Shown in pieces: positions 22,135-29,535 of a stretch of 34,929 bases of DNA. The notes beneath the pieces were generated by a model. That model was given only the letters and a program-made list of their open reading frames with translations, made no database searches and had not been told where the DNA came from. Position numbers and translations under genes: made by a program. Every line of letters begins with the position of its first letter. The first letter of the stretch is position 1. The DNA is from a virus, in IMG/VR virus record IMGVR_UViG_3300045993_001215, positions 1 to 34,929 of that record, one strand, 5' to 3'.

Positions 22135-22799
22135 AGTTCAGTTTCCTTGGTTAGTTTTAATAATTCTTTGGACCACTTAATCATAGGTTCTTTAAAAACC
22201 TCAATATTTCCGCCACCTTCAACTACCATCAAGATTACCAACTCAGTGATCTTGATCTTGTATAGTTCCCATGCCATAAGAGCATATGCCGCACACTGTA
22301 GAAAATATGCATTGATGTCCTTTCGGTACTTCAAACCAGATGAAGTCTTGAAGTCAACAATACAAAGTTTCCCATCATATTCAGCAATACAATCTACTGT
22401 ACCTGCTAACTTTATCATCTTCGAGTACATCTGATGTTCAAGTACGAATACTCGATTCACATGTTCCTCTAAATGCTTTTTCATGGTAAGAAAATCCAGT
22501 TTATAGAACATAGATATTTCATCCCACTTCCTATTTAGGAGCAGGTTTTCGCAGGCTAAGTGAATAGCTGTACCACGTGTAGCGGCTGCCTTAGTGATCC
22601 GATCCGCTTCGGTGTGCCCAACGGCATCTCTCCATGCGGCAATGTCTGCCTTGCCAGAACTAAATTGACCCACAAAGGAAGTAACGGATCTGTACTTATT
22701 TCCTTCTGGGTCAATGTAGTATCTTATCGGCCCAGAATCATCCCTAATGAGTTCAAAATTCTGGGGTTTCACATCTTCATAACGAATAAAGTTTTTCAT
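22131..22799 (-). CDS. PD-(D/E)XK nuclease, RecB/Cas4-like
   Basis: 222 residues. RGTAIHLACE (75-84, His80), GTVDCIAEYDG (133-143, Asp136), LCIVDFKTSS (145-154, Asp149 and Lys151) and YFLQCAAYALM (165-175, Gln168) follow the RecB-nuclease order. No Cys cluster is present, so it lacks the Cas4 Fe-S site. It likely degrades or trims DNA ends, in host DNA breakdown or recombination. It directly abuts phoH (1-nt spacing) and overlaps the protease gene. Confidence 0.88.
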   Translation of the reverse strand: MKNFIRYEDVKPQNFELIRDDSGPIRYYIDPEGNKYRSVTSFVGQFSSGKADIAAWRDAVGHTEADRITKAAATRGTAIHLACENLLLNRKWDEISMFYKLDFLTMKKHLEEHVNRVFVLEHQMYSKMIKLAGTVDCIAEYDGKLCIVDFKTSSGLKYRKDINAYFLQCAAYALMAWELYKIKITELVILMVVEGGGNIEVFKEPMIKWSKELLKLTKETEL

Positions 22800-23621
22800 C
22801 TATAGTCCAAGTCGCTCACATGTAGTAATCCAAGATTTGCAGAATCCGCTTCGTACAACATCATCAGAAGTAAATCTAAAAGTTCTGAACTCTACCATAG
22901 ACAAAGCTACCTGTAGGAATTCTTTGAAGCCTGAAATGTCATTCTTTGATTTGATCAAGTCATTTTGAACCAAATCGCCACAGACAAACAGTTTTGAATT
23001 TGTTCCCATACGTGTCATCACGGTATTAAGTTCATGCCAATTGCAGGATTGAGATTCGTCGATGATCACAATTGCATCATTGAATGTAGTACCCCGAAGG
23101 AAACTAGTTGACATAAATTCAATCTTAAAAGCTTCCTTGAGTTTGTCGTATGCGTGATGATTTTTAGTTAGGTCACCACAAATATCCTTATACGGAAGTT
23201 CATATACGGCAGCCTTTTCAAGCTCTGTGCCTTTAAGAAAACCCATATCACGAATCTGAACCGATGATCTAATAAGAATGATTTTCTTGTAGATTGACCC
23301 GGCCGATAGAATTTCTCTGAGTGCTAAGTACATAGCAATGTAGGATTTACCAGTTCCTGCAGAACCATGAAGAACAAATCCTACATTATCTTCTGGTGAA
23401 TTTTCCCATGCATCAAAAACATTATGCTGGGTATCTGTCATCGGAGTAATTTTCTTTAGATCCGATAGCTTTGGCATTTTGCCGCCATTTGGCACTATCT
23501 TAACATTCATATCAACAAGCATTTCTTTTTCTAGAGCTTTTTGTTGCCGTGATATTCTTTTTGCCGTTCTTTCGGCTTGGGTTGAAGTTACTTTCCGTGG
23601 AGTTGCTGGTGCTCTGGCCAT
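22800..23621 (-). CDS. phoH: PhoH-like ATPase
   Basis: 273 residues. Residues 1-35 are Arg/Lys-rich. Then ITPMTDTQHNVFDAWE, Walker A GSAGTGKS (86-93), and VIIDESQSCN with Walker B (186-194), followed by FVCGDLVQND as sensor. It is a single SF1-type RecA fold, typical of PhoH, which is common in T4-superfamily phages. Function in phages is debated (RNA helicase or nucleotide metabolism). AAAGGG stands before the ATG. Confidence 0.93.
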   Translation of the reverse strand: MARAPATPRKVTSTQAERTAKRISRQQKALEKEMLVDMNVKIVPNGGKMPKLSDLKKITPMTDTQHNVFDAWENSPEDNVGFVLHGSAGTGKSYIAMYLALREILSAGSIYKKIILIRSSVQIRDMGFLKGTELEKAAVYELPYKDICGDLTKNHHAYDKLKEAFKIEFMSTSFLRGTTFNDAIVIIDESQSCNWHELNTVMTRMGTNSKLFVCGDLVQNDLIKSKNDISGFKEFLQVALSMVEFRTFRFTSDDVVRSGFCKSWITTCERLGL

Positions 23622-23639
23622 TAGATACCCTTTACGTTG

Positions 23640-23915
23640 TTATAAGAAAGTCGAGGTCTTGTCCAGTTGAGATCCCGGCGCTTGCCGGTGAATTTTGTTT
23701 AAGACTTCGCGGAACCCGTCTGGGATTTTATTCCCATACGAACCTTGGACGGTCACAGAGTAACCTACCATCGGTTTAGAAAGTAGCCTCGATAGTTTAC
23801 CTACAGTGCCGCAGCACACGCAGGTATCGAGGGCTACGTCATCTCGTTCTTCTATCTTTTTAGATAGTTCTACTGCTTGGTTACATTCCGTGCAGAGATA
23901 GTCATAGAGTGCCAT
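23640..23915 (-). CDS. FmdB-type zinc-ribbon protein
   Basis: 91 residues. MALYDYLCTECNQAVELSKK and CVCCGTVGKLSRLLSKP give the two CxxC pairs of the FmdB regulatory zinc ribbon, and the opening Y-x-Y-x-C is typical of that family. It could be a transcription or DNA-binding cofactor. The start overlaps the next upstream gene by 14 nt. Confidence 0.88.
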   Translation of the reverse strand: MALYDYLCTECNQAVELSKKIEERDDVALDTCVCCGTVGKLSRLLSKPMVGYSVTVQGSYGNKIPDGFREVLNKIHRQAPGSQLDKTSTFL

Positions 23916-24141
23916 TTGAAGCCTTTTCGTTAATTACCAACTTGGCTTTTTCAATCTTATACACAATGTCATACATCGTTGTGGGGATCATAACAATGGT
24001 GAACAATGCTCCAGCAATTGCAGAAACCGTGTGTAGAACTACAGCTGCTGGAATCATGACCAAGGTGTACACAAAAACTTTCAGTTGAGCAAGAGGAGAA
24101 AGTTTCTGTTCGTCCATCATAGCTTGAGTGATTATTTTCAT
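23902..24141 (-). CDS. Small two-span membrane protein
   Basis: 79 residues. Two hydrophobic spans at about 22-45 and 46-62 (KVFVYTLVMIPAAVVLHTVS and AGALFTIVMIPTTMY regions) share the short repeat VMIP, then a charged C-terminus follows. Both ends overlap neighbours (ATGA with the gene upstream). Function unknown. Confidence 0.72.
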   Translation of the reverse strand: MKIITQAMMDEQKLSPLAQLKVFVYTLVMIPAAVVLHTVSAIAGALFTIVMIPTTMYDIVYKIEKAKLVINEKASNGTL

Positions 24142-24437
24142 ACAAGAGTCAGTTTGGTTGGTGGTACAATGATCTTGGCAAAGCGCTCATTGTAATGATC
24201 GATCAATTCCTTATTTGGGAATGCAATACCGGTAACAGATGATGGCACGGCAAAACCGGCCTCTTTGTCGGCATACGGCATAAAGTCAAGCAGACCCATG
24301 CGTCCTTGCCCACGTTCATCTACATCAGTAACTAATTGTAGAATATCACGGCAGAAGTATGAACCTGAGTTCTCGGCTACAGTAGCCAAGATTTCAGTAC
24401 CGTCGATTAGTTTCAAAATTACGACTTGTTTATCCAT
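24138..24437 (-). CDS. Sm-like-fold small protein (99 aa)
   Basis: 99 residues from ATG 24437, chosen since it overlaps the upstream stop and follows GTGAGAAC; an ATG 18 nt earlier would also be in frame. VVILKLIDGTEILATVAENS then YFCRDILQLVTD is the strand pattern of short Sm-like barrel proteins. It then reads LLDFMPYADKEAGFAV and SVTGIAFPNKELIDHY. Similar phage proteins are common, but the function is not known; RNA binding is a reasonable guess. Confidence 0.6.
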   Translation of the reverse strand: MDKQVVILKLIDGTEILATVAENSGSYFCRDILQLVTDVDERGQGRMGLLDFMPYADKEAGFAVPSSVTGIAFPNKELIDHYNERFAKIIVPPTKLTLV

Positions 24438-24600
24438 TTTCGTTCTCACTTTCATTATAAGGGATTTTTTCTATTGTTTTGATGCTCTCGCATCCTTTAC
24501 ACTTCAGCCCAAAATGTATGAAGCCTTCCTCTTTCCAAGTAATGACGTCAACTCGGTTTTTGCCGATTATGTGTAAAATTTTATGGATCAGTTTTTTCAT
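24430..24600 (-). CDS. Small CxxC protein (56 aa)
   Basis: 56 residues, opening MKKLIHKILHIIGKNRVDVI, with LKCKGCES as a CxxC pair. The ATG lies 10 nt after the 3' arm of the terminator at 24605-24636, and no Shine-Dalgarno sequence is present, so expression must come by readthrough or a leaderless start. It overlaps the Sm-like gene by 8 nt, which supports it as a real gene. Confidence 0.6.
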   Translation of the reverse strand: MKKLIHKILHIIGKNRVDVITWKEEGFIHFGLKCKGCESIKTIEKIPYNESENENG

Positions 24601-24604
24601 AGCT

Positions 24605-24636
24605 AAAAAGGGACCAGACTTTATCAATCTGGTCCC
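24605..24636 (-). terminator. Rho-independent terminator
   Basis: Minus strand GGGACCAGA / TCTGGTCCC, a 9-bp perfect stem with 9-nt loop, directly followed by TTTTTAGC. It lies 35 nt after the stop of the helix-turn-helix gene and ends the gp32 unit. Confidence 0.93.
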
Positions 24637-24671
24637 TTGAGTTTTGATTGATACAAAACTATTTATGTGAC

Positions 24672-24908
24672 TTACATGTAGGCACGTGGTCCAGCAACCG
24701 AGAAGGCCATGGCGATCATGCGAGCACTTGGAGCACCCAAACGATACGAGGTACCTTCGGTAGTACGGCGAGTGTAGATGCAAGCACCCTTACGACGCAG
24801 ACGAGATACGACCTTTGATGGAGATGCTACACCAAGCAAACGGAGTTCGGTTGGGGTAACACCAGTTTCGGTAGCAGTGAGTTGGAGTGTAAATTTTTCT
24901 TGAGTCAT
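24672..24908 (-). CDS. Helix-turn-helix DNA-binding protein
   Basis: 78 residues. TPTELRLLGVASPSKVVSRL (18-37) is helix-turn-helix-like, and RRKGACIYTRR then TSYRLG resembles the wing. It is a plausible phage transcription regulator. AGGAAATCC precedes the ATG. The gene is flanked by two strong hairpins (24605-24636 and 24944-24972), so it is expressed as a unit following gp32. The target is unknown. Confidence 0.72.
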   Translation of the reverse strand: MTQEKFTLQLTATETGVTPTELRLLGVASPSKVVSRLRRKGACIYTRRTTEGTSYRLGAPSARMIAMAFSVAGPRAYM

Positions 24909-24943
24909 CGGATTTCCTATAATAAACAGTGCTTTTCAATACA

Positions 24944-24972
24944 GGGTACGGCTAAACACCAAAGCCGTACCC
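24944..24972 (-). terminator. Strong hairpin after gene 32
   Basis: Minus strand GGGTACGGCT pairs with AGCCGTACCC over 10 bp with a 9-nt loop, 8 nt after the gene 32 stop. No T tract follows, so it may slow 3' decay of the gp32 message or act as a partial terminator, letting some transcripts reach the helix-turn-helix gene. Confidence 0.6.
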
Positions 24973-24979
24973 AGATTTA

Positions 24980-25885
24980 TCAGTCGTTAACTAACGAGTT
25001 GAAAAATGCTTCTTCATCCTCATCGGGTGCAGTCACAGCTGGAGGAGCCTTCTTTGGAGCAGCAGGTTTTGCAGCAGCCTTAGTAGCAGGAACTTCCTCG
25101 GCGATCTTAGCCAGAGCATCAAGCTCTTTGTCATAATCTGCAGCAGGAGTAGACTTTTGAGCATCTTCACCACCGGTAACCCAAAGGAATTTCTTCTTGA
25201 GTTCTTCTGGTGTCTTGAACTTGTCAGCAGCAACTTCGTCTTCCAACTTGTAGCAAGCAGAAAGGACCTCATCGATCTTCTTTTTGCCACCAGCAATTGG
25301 CTTTTTACCCGAGAACTTTGACGTATCATAGTTAGGGAAGTTTGCAACGATAGTCATGCGAAGCAGGAAGTCAGCACCTTCTTCTGGGTCAAACACGTTA
25401 ATTGGTTCTTCTTCGAGATCTTCATCAGGCTTTGCAGCAGAGACGATCTTGTCAAAAATCTTTTTACCGAATTTGAACAGGAAAACCTTACCTTCATTCT
25501 CGGGATTTTCTTGGTCTTTGATAACCAAAATATTCGAGATGTAGTTCAGTTTACGCTTGCGAAGAGAAACAATTTTCTTGTTTTCATCCAAGCCGGTATT
25601 CCACAGCTCACGGTTCACATCGGCGATGTAGTCTTGGAGACCCAAAGTCGACAGTGAGTTTTCAATGTACCAACGCTGAGTGCTTGGATCTTTGAAAGAG
25701 TGAGTATAAAGACGCACGAACGGAATGTCAGTGATTTCTTTATTTGGGAGGAATCGGATAACAGCGGAAGCGTTGCCTGCCTTATCCTTGGTCAATCTCC
25801 AGTACCTTTCGGAACCTTCGTCATAATTTTTCTTTTTAGCCGTTACAGAGTCAATCTGAGTGAGCAGTGAGTCGAAATTCATCAT
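24980..25885 (-). CDS. 32: Single-stranded DNA-binding protein, gp32-like
   Basis: 301 residues, as in T4 gp32 (301). The start MMNFDSLLTQIDSVTAKK, the OB-fold core YWRLTKDKAGNASAVIRFLP, WYIENSLSTLGLQDYI and the acidic C-terminus (APDEDEEAFFNSLVND) match gp32 layout: basic N-terminus, core and acidic protein-interaction tail. In T4 the core holds zinc through His64, Cys77, Cys87 and Cys90; here His62 stays, but the cysteines are replaced (the SLSTLGLQ stretch has none) and the knuckle is shortened. It coats ssDNA for replication, repair and recombination. The leader has a candidate autoregulatory pseudoknot. Confidence 0.94.
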   Translation of the reverse strand: MMNFDSLLTQIDSVTAKKKNYDEGSERYWRLTKDKAGNASAVIRFLPNKEITDIPFVRLYTHSFKDPSTQRWYIENSLSTLGLQDYIADVNRELWNTGLDENKKIVSLRKRKLNYISNILVIKDQENPENEGKVFLFKFGKKIFDKIVSAAKPDEDLEEEPINVFDPEEGADFLLRMTIVANFPNYDTSKFSGKKPIAGGKKKIDEVLSACYKLEDEVAADKFKTPEELKKKFLWVTGGEDAQKSTPAADYDKELDALAKIAEEVPATKAAAKPAAPKKAPPAVTAPDEDEEAFFNSLVND

Positions 25886-25913
25886 AGTAGTATTGCTTTC
25901 TTTAGGTTATTTG

Positions 25914-25948
25914 GTGGTTTGTTATTGTCAGACCACACGTACTGACAA
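25914..25948 (-). promoter_or_regulatory. Candidate mRNA pseudoknot, gene 32 translational operator
   Basis: In mRNA sense: stem 1 TTGTCAG (25948-25942) with CTGACAA (25931-25925), loop TACGT, stem 2 GTGGT (25936-25932) with ACCAC (25918-25914), joined by TAACAA. Stem 2 abuts stem 1, the geometry of an H-type pseudoknot. It ends 29 nt before the ATG and is followed by A-rich unstructured sequence, as in the T4 gene 32 operator that gp32 uses for autoregulation. Confidence 0.65.
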
Positions 25949-25973
25949 ACTTATTTAATCAAGTTATAGTACT

Positions 25974-26001
25974 ATTCTATCACATTTGAAAGAAAAGTAA
26001 A
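25974..26001 (-). promoter_or_regulatory. Sigma70-type promoter for gene 32
   Basis: Minus strand TTTACT (26001-25996), 16 bp, TAGAAT (25979-25974), with GTGA before the -10. It puts the transcript start near 25967, giving an about 80-nt leader with the pseudoknot. Confidence 0.78.
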
Positions 26002-26007
26002 ATATTT

Positions 26008-26265
26008 TTAGACGAAATCAAGTTCTTGTGCTATTTTTATTTCAGCTGGCGTCACAGCGTAATGCCCATCTTTAATAGCAGTCATCAAAATTTCTATTTT
26101 CATCTGTGAATTTTCAATGAGAATATCTGGAGCTTTGAGTTTAGTTAGAGTAGAAAGTCTATCAGCTTCATGTTTTGCTGCACTTTGTAATTCTTCATAC
26201 AGTCTGACTGGTGTAGTTCTAAGCTCATCATAAAGCTCACCTGCAGTTTGAAAGGGATCATTCAT
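26008..26265 (-). CDS. Unknown small helical protein (85 aa)
   Basis: 85 residues, opening MNDPFQTAGELYDELRTTPVR; almost wholly helical with alternating hydrophobic and charged residues, and no motifs. Its ATG shares bases with the upstream stop (TAATG). It is the last gene of the Ro60-like unit. Function unknown. Confidence 0.72.
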   Translation of the reverse strand: MNDPFQTAGELYDELRTTPVRLYEELQSAAKHEADRLSTLTKLKAPDILIENSQMKIEILMTAIKDGHYAVTPAEIKIAQELDFV

Positions 26266-26681
26266 TATTTTGATGCAGCCGCAACCCTCTTCCGAAGGTC
26301 AGAAGAGGAAAAGCTGTGCTTTCGCTTATTGAAGTAGATGGGAAGGTCCAACTCAGAGCCGGTAAAAGTCTTACCTTGATATTCTTCGCCCATGATTCGG
26401 ACGTCGATATGGTAGGACAAAAGAATGTCCAGCAGTTCGGCTTCCGTAGTATAGGGGATAATCAAATCCACATACTTTGAGCCCTCTAGTTGAACATATC
26501 GCTCAAATAGTCCTTGAACTGGTTTGTTCTTGGTATCTGGTCGATCAACCGTTGGATCAGTCTGAAGAGCTACAATGAGAAAATCACATTGAGTCTTTGC
26601 CTCTTTCAAAGCTAAAACGTGCCCTGCATGAAACAAATCAAATGCAGAGCACATAAAGCCGGTTTTCATTCCGTTAATCAT
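26265..26681 (-). CDS. Cytidylyltransferase-like nucleotidyltransferase
   Basis: 138 residues. SAFDLFHAGHVLALKEAK (12-29) contains HAGH, the HxGH signature; FSSSDLRKRV near 126-135 is the ISSTxIR-like motif. The core is a small HUP-fold cytidylyltransferase, of the glycerol-3-phosphate or similar type. GGAAG precedes the ATG, and an ATG four codons on is also possible. It is encoded directly after the Ro60-like gene (2-nt gap), so it may be part of the same function. The acceptor substrate is unknown. Confidence 0.85.
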   Translation of the reverse strand: MINGMKTGFMCSAFDLFHAGHVLALKEAKTQCDFLIVALQTDPTVDRPDTKNKPVQGLFERYVQLEGSKYVDLIIPYTTEAELLDILLSYHIDVRIMGEEYQGKTFTGSELDLPIYFNKRKHSFSSSDLRKRVAAASK

Positions 26682-26683
26682 AA

Positions 26684-28105
26684 TTAAACTTCCAAAGTGT
26701 AGCGATCTTGCATCACTGCCTTCAGCATGATTGCTTCTGGTGTGAAGTCATCCATGTTACCAGACAGGATTGCCGAAGCAACCGCTGGGGAGAAACCAGA
26801 TACCAGTGCGGCACCAGTCTTGTCGAACTTCACAGGAACGTTGGAGCCAGCGTTCAAGTTCCAGAACACAATCTTTGGCACAGAGTAACCTGCAGCTTCG
26901 AACTTGCGTCCAATCATCTCCATAGCAGAGTCATCGTTGCGTACACAAGCATCAAATTGCATATCCGAAAATAGAATTAATGTCTCAGGCATATCTGCCG
27001 CAGGCACAGAGTTCTTCACTGCTGCATCCAAGATTGCCTTGAATGCACCATGCAAGTTAGTACCCATCTCCCAATCGGTCGCAACCATTTGGTTGATCTT
27101 TTGGTTGATGTTACCTTCAAGCTTCACCAACTTTGGGTGTGTGCTGAAAGTCAGCATACAATCCTTGAAGGCACCCTTGTTCTTGTCTGCAAAGTACAGG
27201 CCCAGAGACACTGCGATTTCCAAACAAGTAGTAGTACCCTTTTGACCAGCAAGGCAAGTCATCGAGCCAGATACGTCAACCAATGGCAGCACCGAAGTGT
27301 CACCAATGTAGTTAGGCATAGCAGCCCATTGAGCTTCGATCACATCGAGCTCTTGCTTGTTCCAAGTCATGTCGTAGCCGTTAATACGACCCTTGAGCAC
27401 GTCATGTGGGAAGATTGCCGAAGCATTGATCTTCACAGTTGGGTCATCACCCTTAACCAACTTGGTGATGTACTCAGCGTAGGTAGTACCGTGGCGCCCA
27501 AACGCCTTCTTGTAACGCGAGTGTGCGACGGACGGTACATGGCTGTAGTTGATCTCATCCCACTTTTGAGCACACATTTGTTGCTCAACAGTAGTTGACA
27601 TAGTCACCAGAGACTTGCGGTAGAACTTTGGGCTCATACCGAAGAACTCACGGATTTCACGTGCGACATCACCCTTACGAGGAGTCCACTTTGCAGCCAG
27701 ACCATTTTGGTTGCGCAGAGCGTCACCCAAGATAGTGTAGGCAGTTTCCTTCAATGGACGAGTCTTAAAGACGAACAAGTCGTCAAAGCGGCCCAATTCA
27801 GGAACCTTCTTAACCAGAGCCACAGCAGCTTCTGGGTTAGCGGTTTCAAGATGAGTCAGCACTTGGCGGAAGATTTCACGTTCGCCCGCGCCACCACGAA
27901 CGTCACGAGCCCATGCAACGATGCGCAAGGCAAGGTCAGAGTTCTCTACGAATGCCGCAGTGAATTGAGGGATGATGTTCTTGCCGCGGCTTGCACCGAT
28001 AGCGAAGAACAGGTCAACACAGGCGTTAGCTGTGGATGCACGAGCCTTCATACCGTTAGCGGTACGAGCTTCTTGGTTGCCGATGGCGTTTACGAATGCG
28101 TTCAT
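26684..28105 (-). CDS. Ro60-like protein: DUF2828/TROVE-type helical repeat plus vWA domain
   Basis: 473 residues. The N-terminal half has FFAIGASRGK (33-42), ALRIVAWARDVRGGAGER (59-76) and LGRFDDLF (104-111), the typical DUF2828 block, a HEAT-like helical domain related to the TROVE ring of Ro60. The C-terminal vWA domain has a MIDAS: DVSGSM (277-282), Thr349 (MGTNL) and Asp381 (FSDMQF). Ro60/Rsr proteins bind misfolded RNA and Y RNAs, and help exoribonucleases. DUF2828 proteins are not well studied, so an RNA role is inferred. The long structured leader before it supports RNA-based function or regulation. Confidence 0.85.
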   Translation of the reverse strand: MNAFVNAIGNQEARTANGMKARASTANACVDLFFAIGASRGKNIIPQFTAAFVENSDLALRIVAWARDVRGGAGEREIFRQVLTHLETANPEAAVALVKKVPELGRFDDLFVFKTRPLKETAYTILGDALRNQNGLAAKWTPRKGDVAREIREFFGMSPKFYRKSLVTMSTTVEQQMCAQKWDEINYSHVPSVAHSRYKKAFGRHGTTYAEYITKLVKGDDPTVKINASAIFPHDVLKGRINGYDMTWNKQELDVIEAQWAAMPNYIGDTSVLPLVDVSGSMTCLAGQKGTTTCLEIAVSLGLYFADKNKGAFKDCMLTFSTHPKLVKLEGNINQKINQMVATDWEMGTNLHGAFKAILDAAVKNSVPAADMPETLILFSDMQFDACVRNDDSAMEMIGRKFEAAGYSVPKIVFWNLNAGSNVPVKFDKTGAALVSGFSPAVASAILSGNMDDFTPEAIMLKAVMQDRYTLEV

Positions 28106-28663
28106 AATATTCTCTTTCTATAACAGGTCAATATCGACCTAAACTAACAGGATGGAGTGGATAGATATTTTATTATTCTGGTTGCGCATTTACGGCACGC
28201 CGGTTTCCACCGCAACCCTAGCAACAATTCATGTTGCCTATTCTCTGTGATTTTTCTACCAGAGACAATATATTCGGTACTTTGCCCACCTATTCCGTTC
28301 CTTCTGTGGTCCTGATTTTAAATCATCAGGACTGATATTTCTATCATCCTACCGGCACATTCTTCGGACATTAGCTTGTATTTTAAATGCTGTACTCATC
28401 CTTTACAAATAACAGGTTGGTTTGTGCTTTTTGTTTTTACAGTGAGAAATTCCAAACTCACTGTGATACCCGAAGATATCGGACTAGTGCGGCCGTTAAG
28501 CCGCTATATTTTTGCTGAAACCAAACCTCTAATCAAATTTAACAGGATCGTCTTTTAGATTTTTTACAAGACCCACCTTGTTTGCTTCCAGTATCCGGAG
28601 TTTGATGTCCGGATAACGTGGCAGCGTTCTGTAGTTAGTTTAAATTGCAGAACCGATCCTTAT
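28106..28663 (-). ncRNA. Structured non-coding region (5' leader or separate RNAs) before the Ro60-like gene
   Basis: About 560 bases without a credible minus-strand gene, transcribed from promoter 28670-28698. It holds at least nine perfect short helices. Examples, plus coordinates: 28592-28599/28608-28615 (TATCCGGA/TCCGGATA), 28439-28446/28457-28464 (8 bp), 28465-28470/28475-28480 (UUCG-loop), 28489-28493/28500-28504, 28309-28316/28325-28332 (8 bp), 28242-28247/28260-28265, 28221-28226/28232-28237, 28180-28186/28211-28217 (with inner CGGC/GCCG) and 28125-28129/28136-28140 right before the gene. Such density suggests one or several structured RNAs, possibly Y-RNA-like partners of the Ro60-like protein. 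Confidence 0.6.
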
Positions 28664-28669
28664 ACCTTC

Positions 28670-28698
28670 ATTATACACCCATTAGAAATGAATGTAAA
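28670..28698 (-). promoter_or_regulatory. Sigma70-type promoter for the RNA region and Ro60-like gene
   Basis: Minus strand TTTACA (28698-28693), 17 bp, TATAAT (28675-28670), spacer with TTTCTAATGGGTG. It lies directly after the upstream gene's stop. Confidence 0.85.
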
Positions 28699-28700
28699 AT

Positions 28701-29243
28701 TTATTTTTGTTTGTGTACCTCACATTTTGTTGAGATATACCCATGACCCCCAGTTTTACCAGGAGCACCACAATCTTCACAAGTTACACCTGACATAGAT
28801 TCTGCCATATAGACCATGCCTTCAATCACAGAATCACCACCAGTGTAATAAAATCTCAGTGTACCAAATTTCTCTTTGACCTGGCCAGCAACTACTTGCT
28901 CAATAAGATCAGGGACAACTCGACCTTCCGATTTCAGAAGTTGGTCCTTATATTTTTGCACCTGATCTTCGGTCTGAATGAAGTCGTAGTATTTATCAAA
29001 AGGTTTCCAGTTTCCAATTCCGGCCTGCTGCCGCATGATGTTGTACTCAATAGCAGATTTATGCTGTTTTGTCATACCGTTAATATGCCACTGAATGTTA
29101 TGGCAGAGTTGGTCAATGATATTGTACCAACCGTCGCCACAGTCAAGTCCCCAGCACATACACGTCTGAGTCATTGGAGCATTCCGATCCCTAAAGATCA
29201 GTGGATATTTAGCACACAACTGTGCATCAAGTTCAGGACTCAT
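28701..29243 (-). CDS. Unknown phage protein with C-terminal Cys-rich segment
   Basis: 180 residues from ATG 29243, the one at proper distance from GGAG (other ATGs lie a few codons earlier). CMCWGLDCGDGWYNIIDQLC near 30-49, KFGTLRFYYTGGD and VTCEDCGAPG then CEVH near the end. The CxxC...CxxH at the C-terminus looks like a zinc ribbon. The segment KFGTLRFYY is familiar from many phage hypothetical proteins, but no role is established. It overlaps the upstream gene by 11 nt. Confidence 0.8.
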   Translation of the reverse strand: MSPELDAQLCAKYPLIFRDRNAPMTQTCMCWGLDCGDGWYNIIDQLCHNIQWHINGMTKQHKSAIEYNIMRQQAGIGNWKPFDKYYDFIQTEDQVQKYKDQLLKSEGRVVPDLIEQVVAGQVKEKFGTLRFYYTGGDSVIEGMVYMAESMSGVTCEDCGAPGKTGGHGYISTKCEVHKQK

Positions 29244-29532
29244 CATCATCTCCATGAATTAGCTTATACCGTTCTCGGATTAGCCATTCTTGCATATTTA
29301 TAATACCAACGTTCAAATGACTCAATCGTTCAGAATCATTGAAAATAGATTCTCCTCGCGGCCGAGCAGTATAAACAATTTCATCTCCATAATCTGGACA
29401 GTGAACCGAAAATACACCATTTTTCAGTCTCATGTGAGCAACTTGATTGCCCTCATTATCATGAACATCATACTGCTCAGGGCATGCCGCGCAGGTTAAT
29501 GTCAACTGGTAACCGTGTATTAGCAGGTTCAT
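29233..29532 (-). CDS. Unknown phage protein (99 aa)
   Basis: 99 residues. The N-terminus YQLTLTCAACPEQYDVHD contains CAAC, and a beta-rich core (VFSVHCPDYGDEIVYTARP) precedes a helical C-terminus (LSHLNVGIINMQEWLIRERY) and an acidic end. Possible metal site with Cys14, Cys17 and Cys45. Function unknown. Confidence 0.75.
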   Translation of the reverse strand: MNLLIHGYQLTLTCAACPEQYDVHDNEGNQVAHMRLKNGVFSVHCPDYGDEIVYTARPRGESIFNDSERLSHLNVGIINMQEWLIRERYKLIHGDDDES

Positions 29533-29535
29533 TAT

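Noticed and set aside
24610-24636. Riboswitch upstream of the 56-residue gene
   Set aside because: A perfect stem followed by TTTTT is fully explained as a terminator of the preceding gene; no aptamer-like sequence is present.
27050-27598. Long plus-strand frame opposite the Ro60-like gene (182 codons)
   Set aside because: Shadow of a conserved vWA/DUF2828 protein; His/Val-rich with no homology pattern.
28180-28217. tRNA-like cloverleaf (GGTTGCG/CGCAACC stem) before the Ro60-like gene
   Set aside because: The stem encloses only about 24 nt and lacks anticodon and T arms; kept only as part of the structured region.
28376-28558. Small plus-strand reading frame in the structured region
   Set aside because: No ribosome site, odd composition, and it lies wholly across strong hairpins; probably chance.
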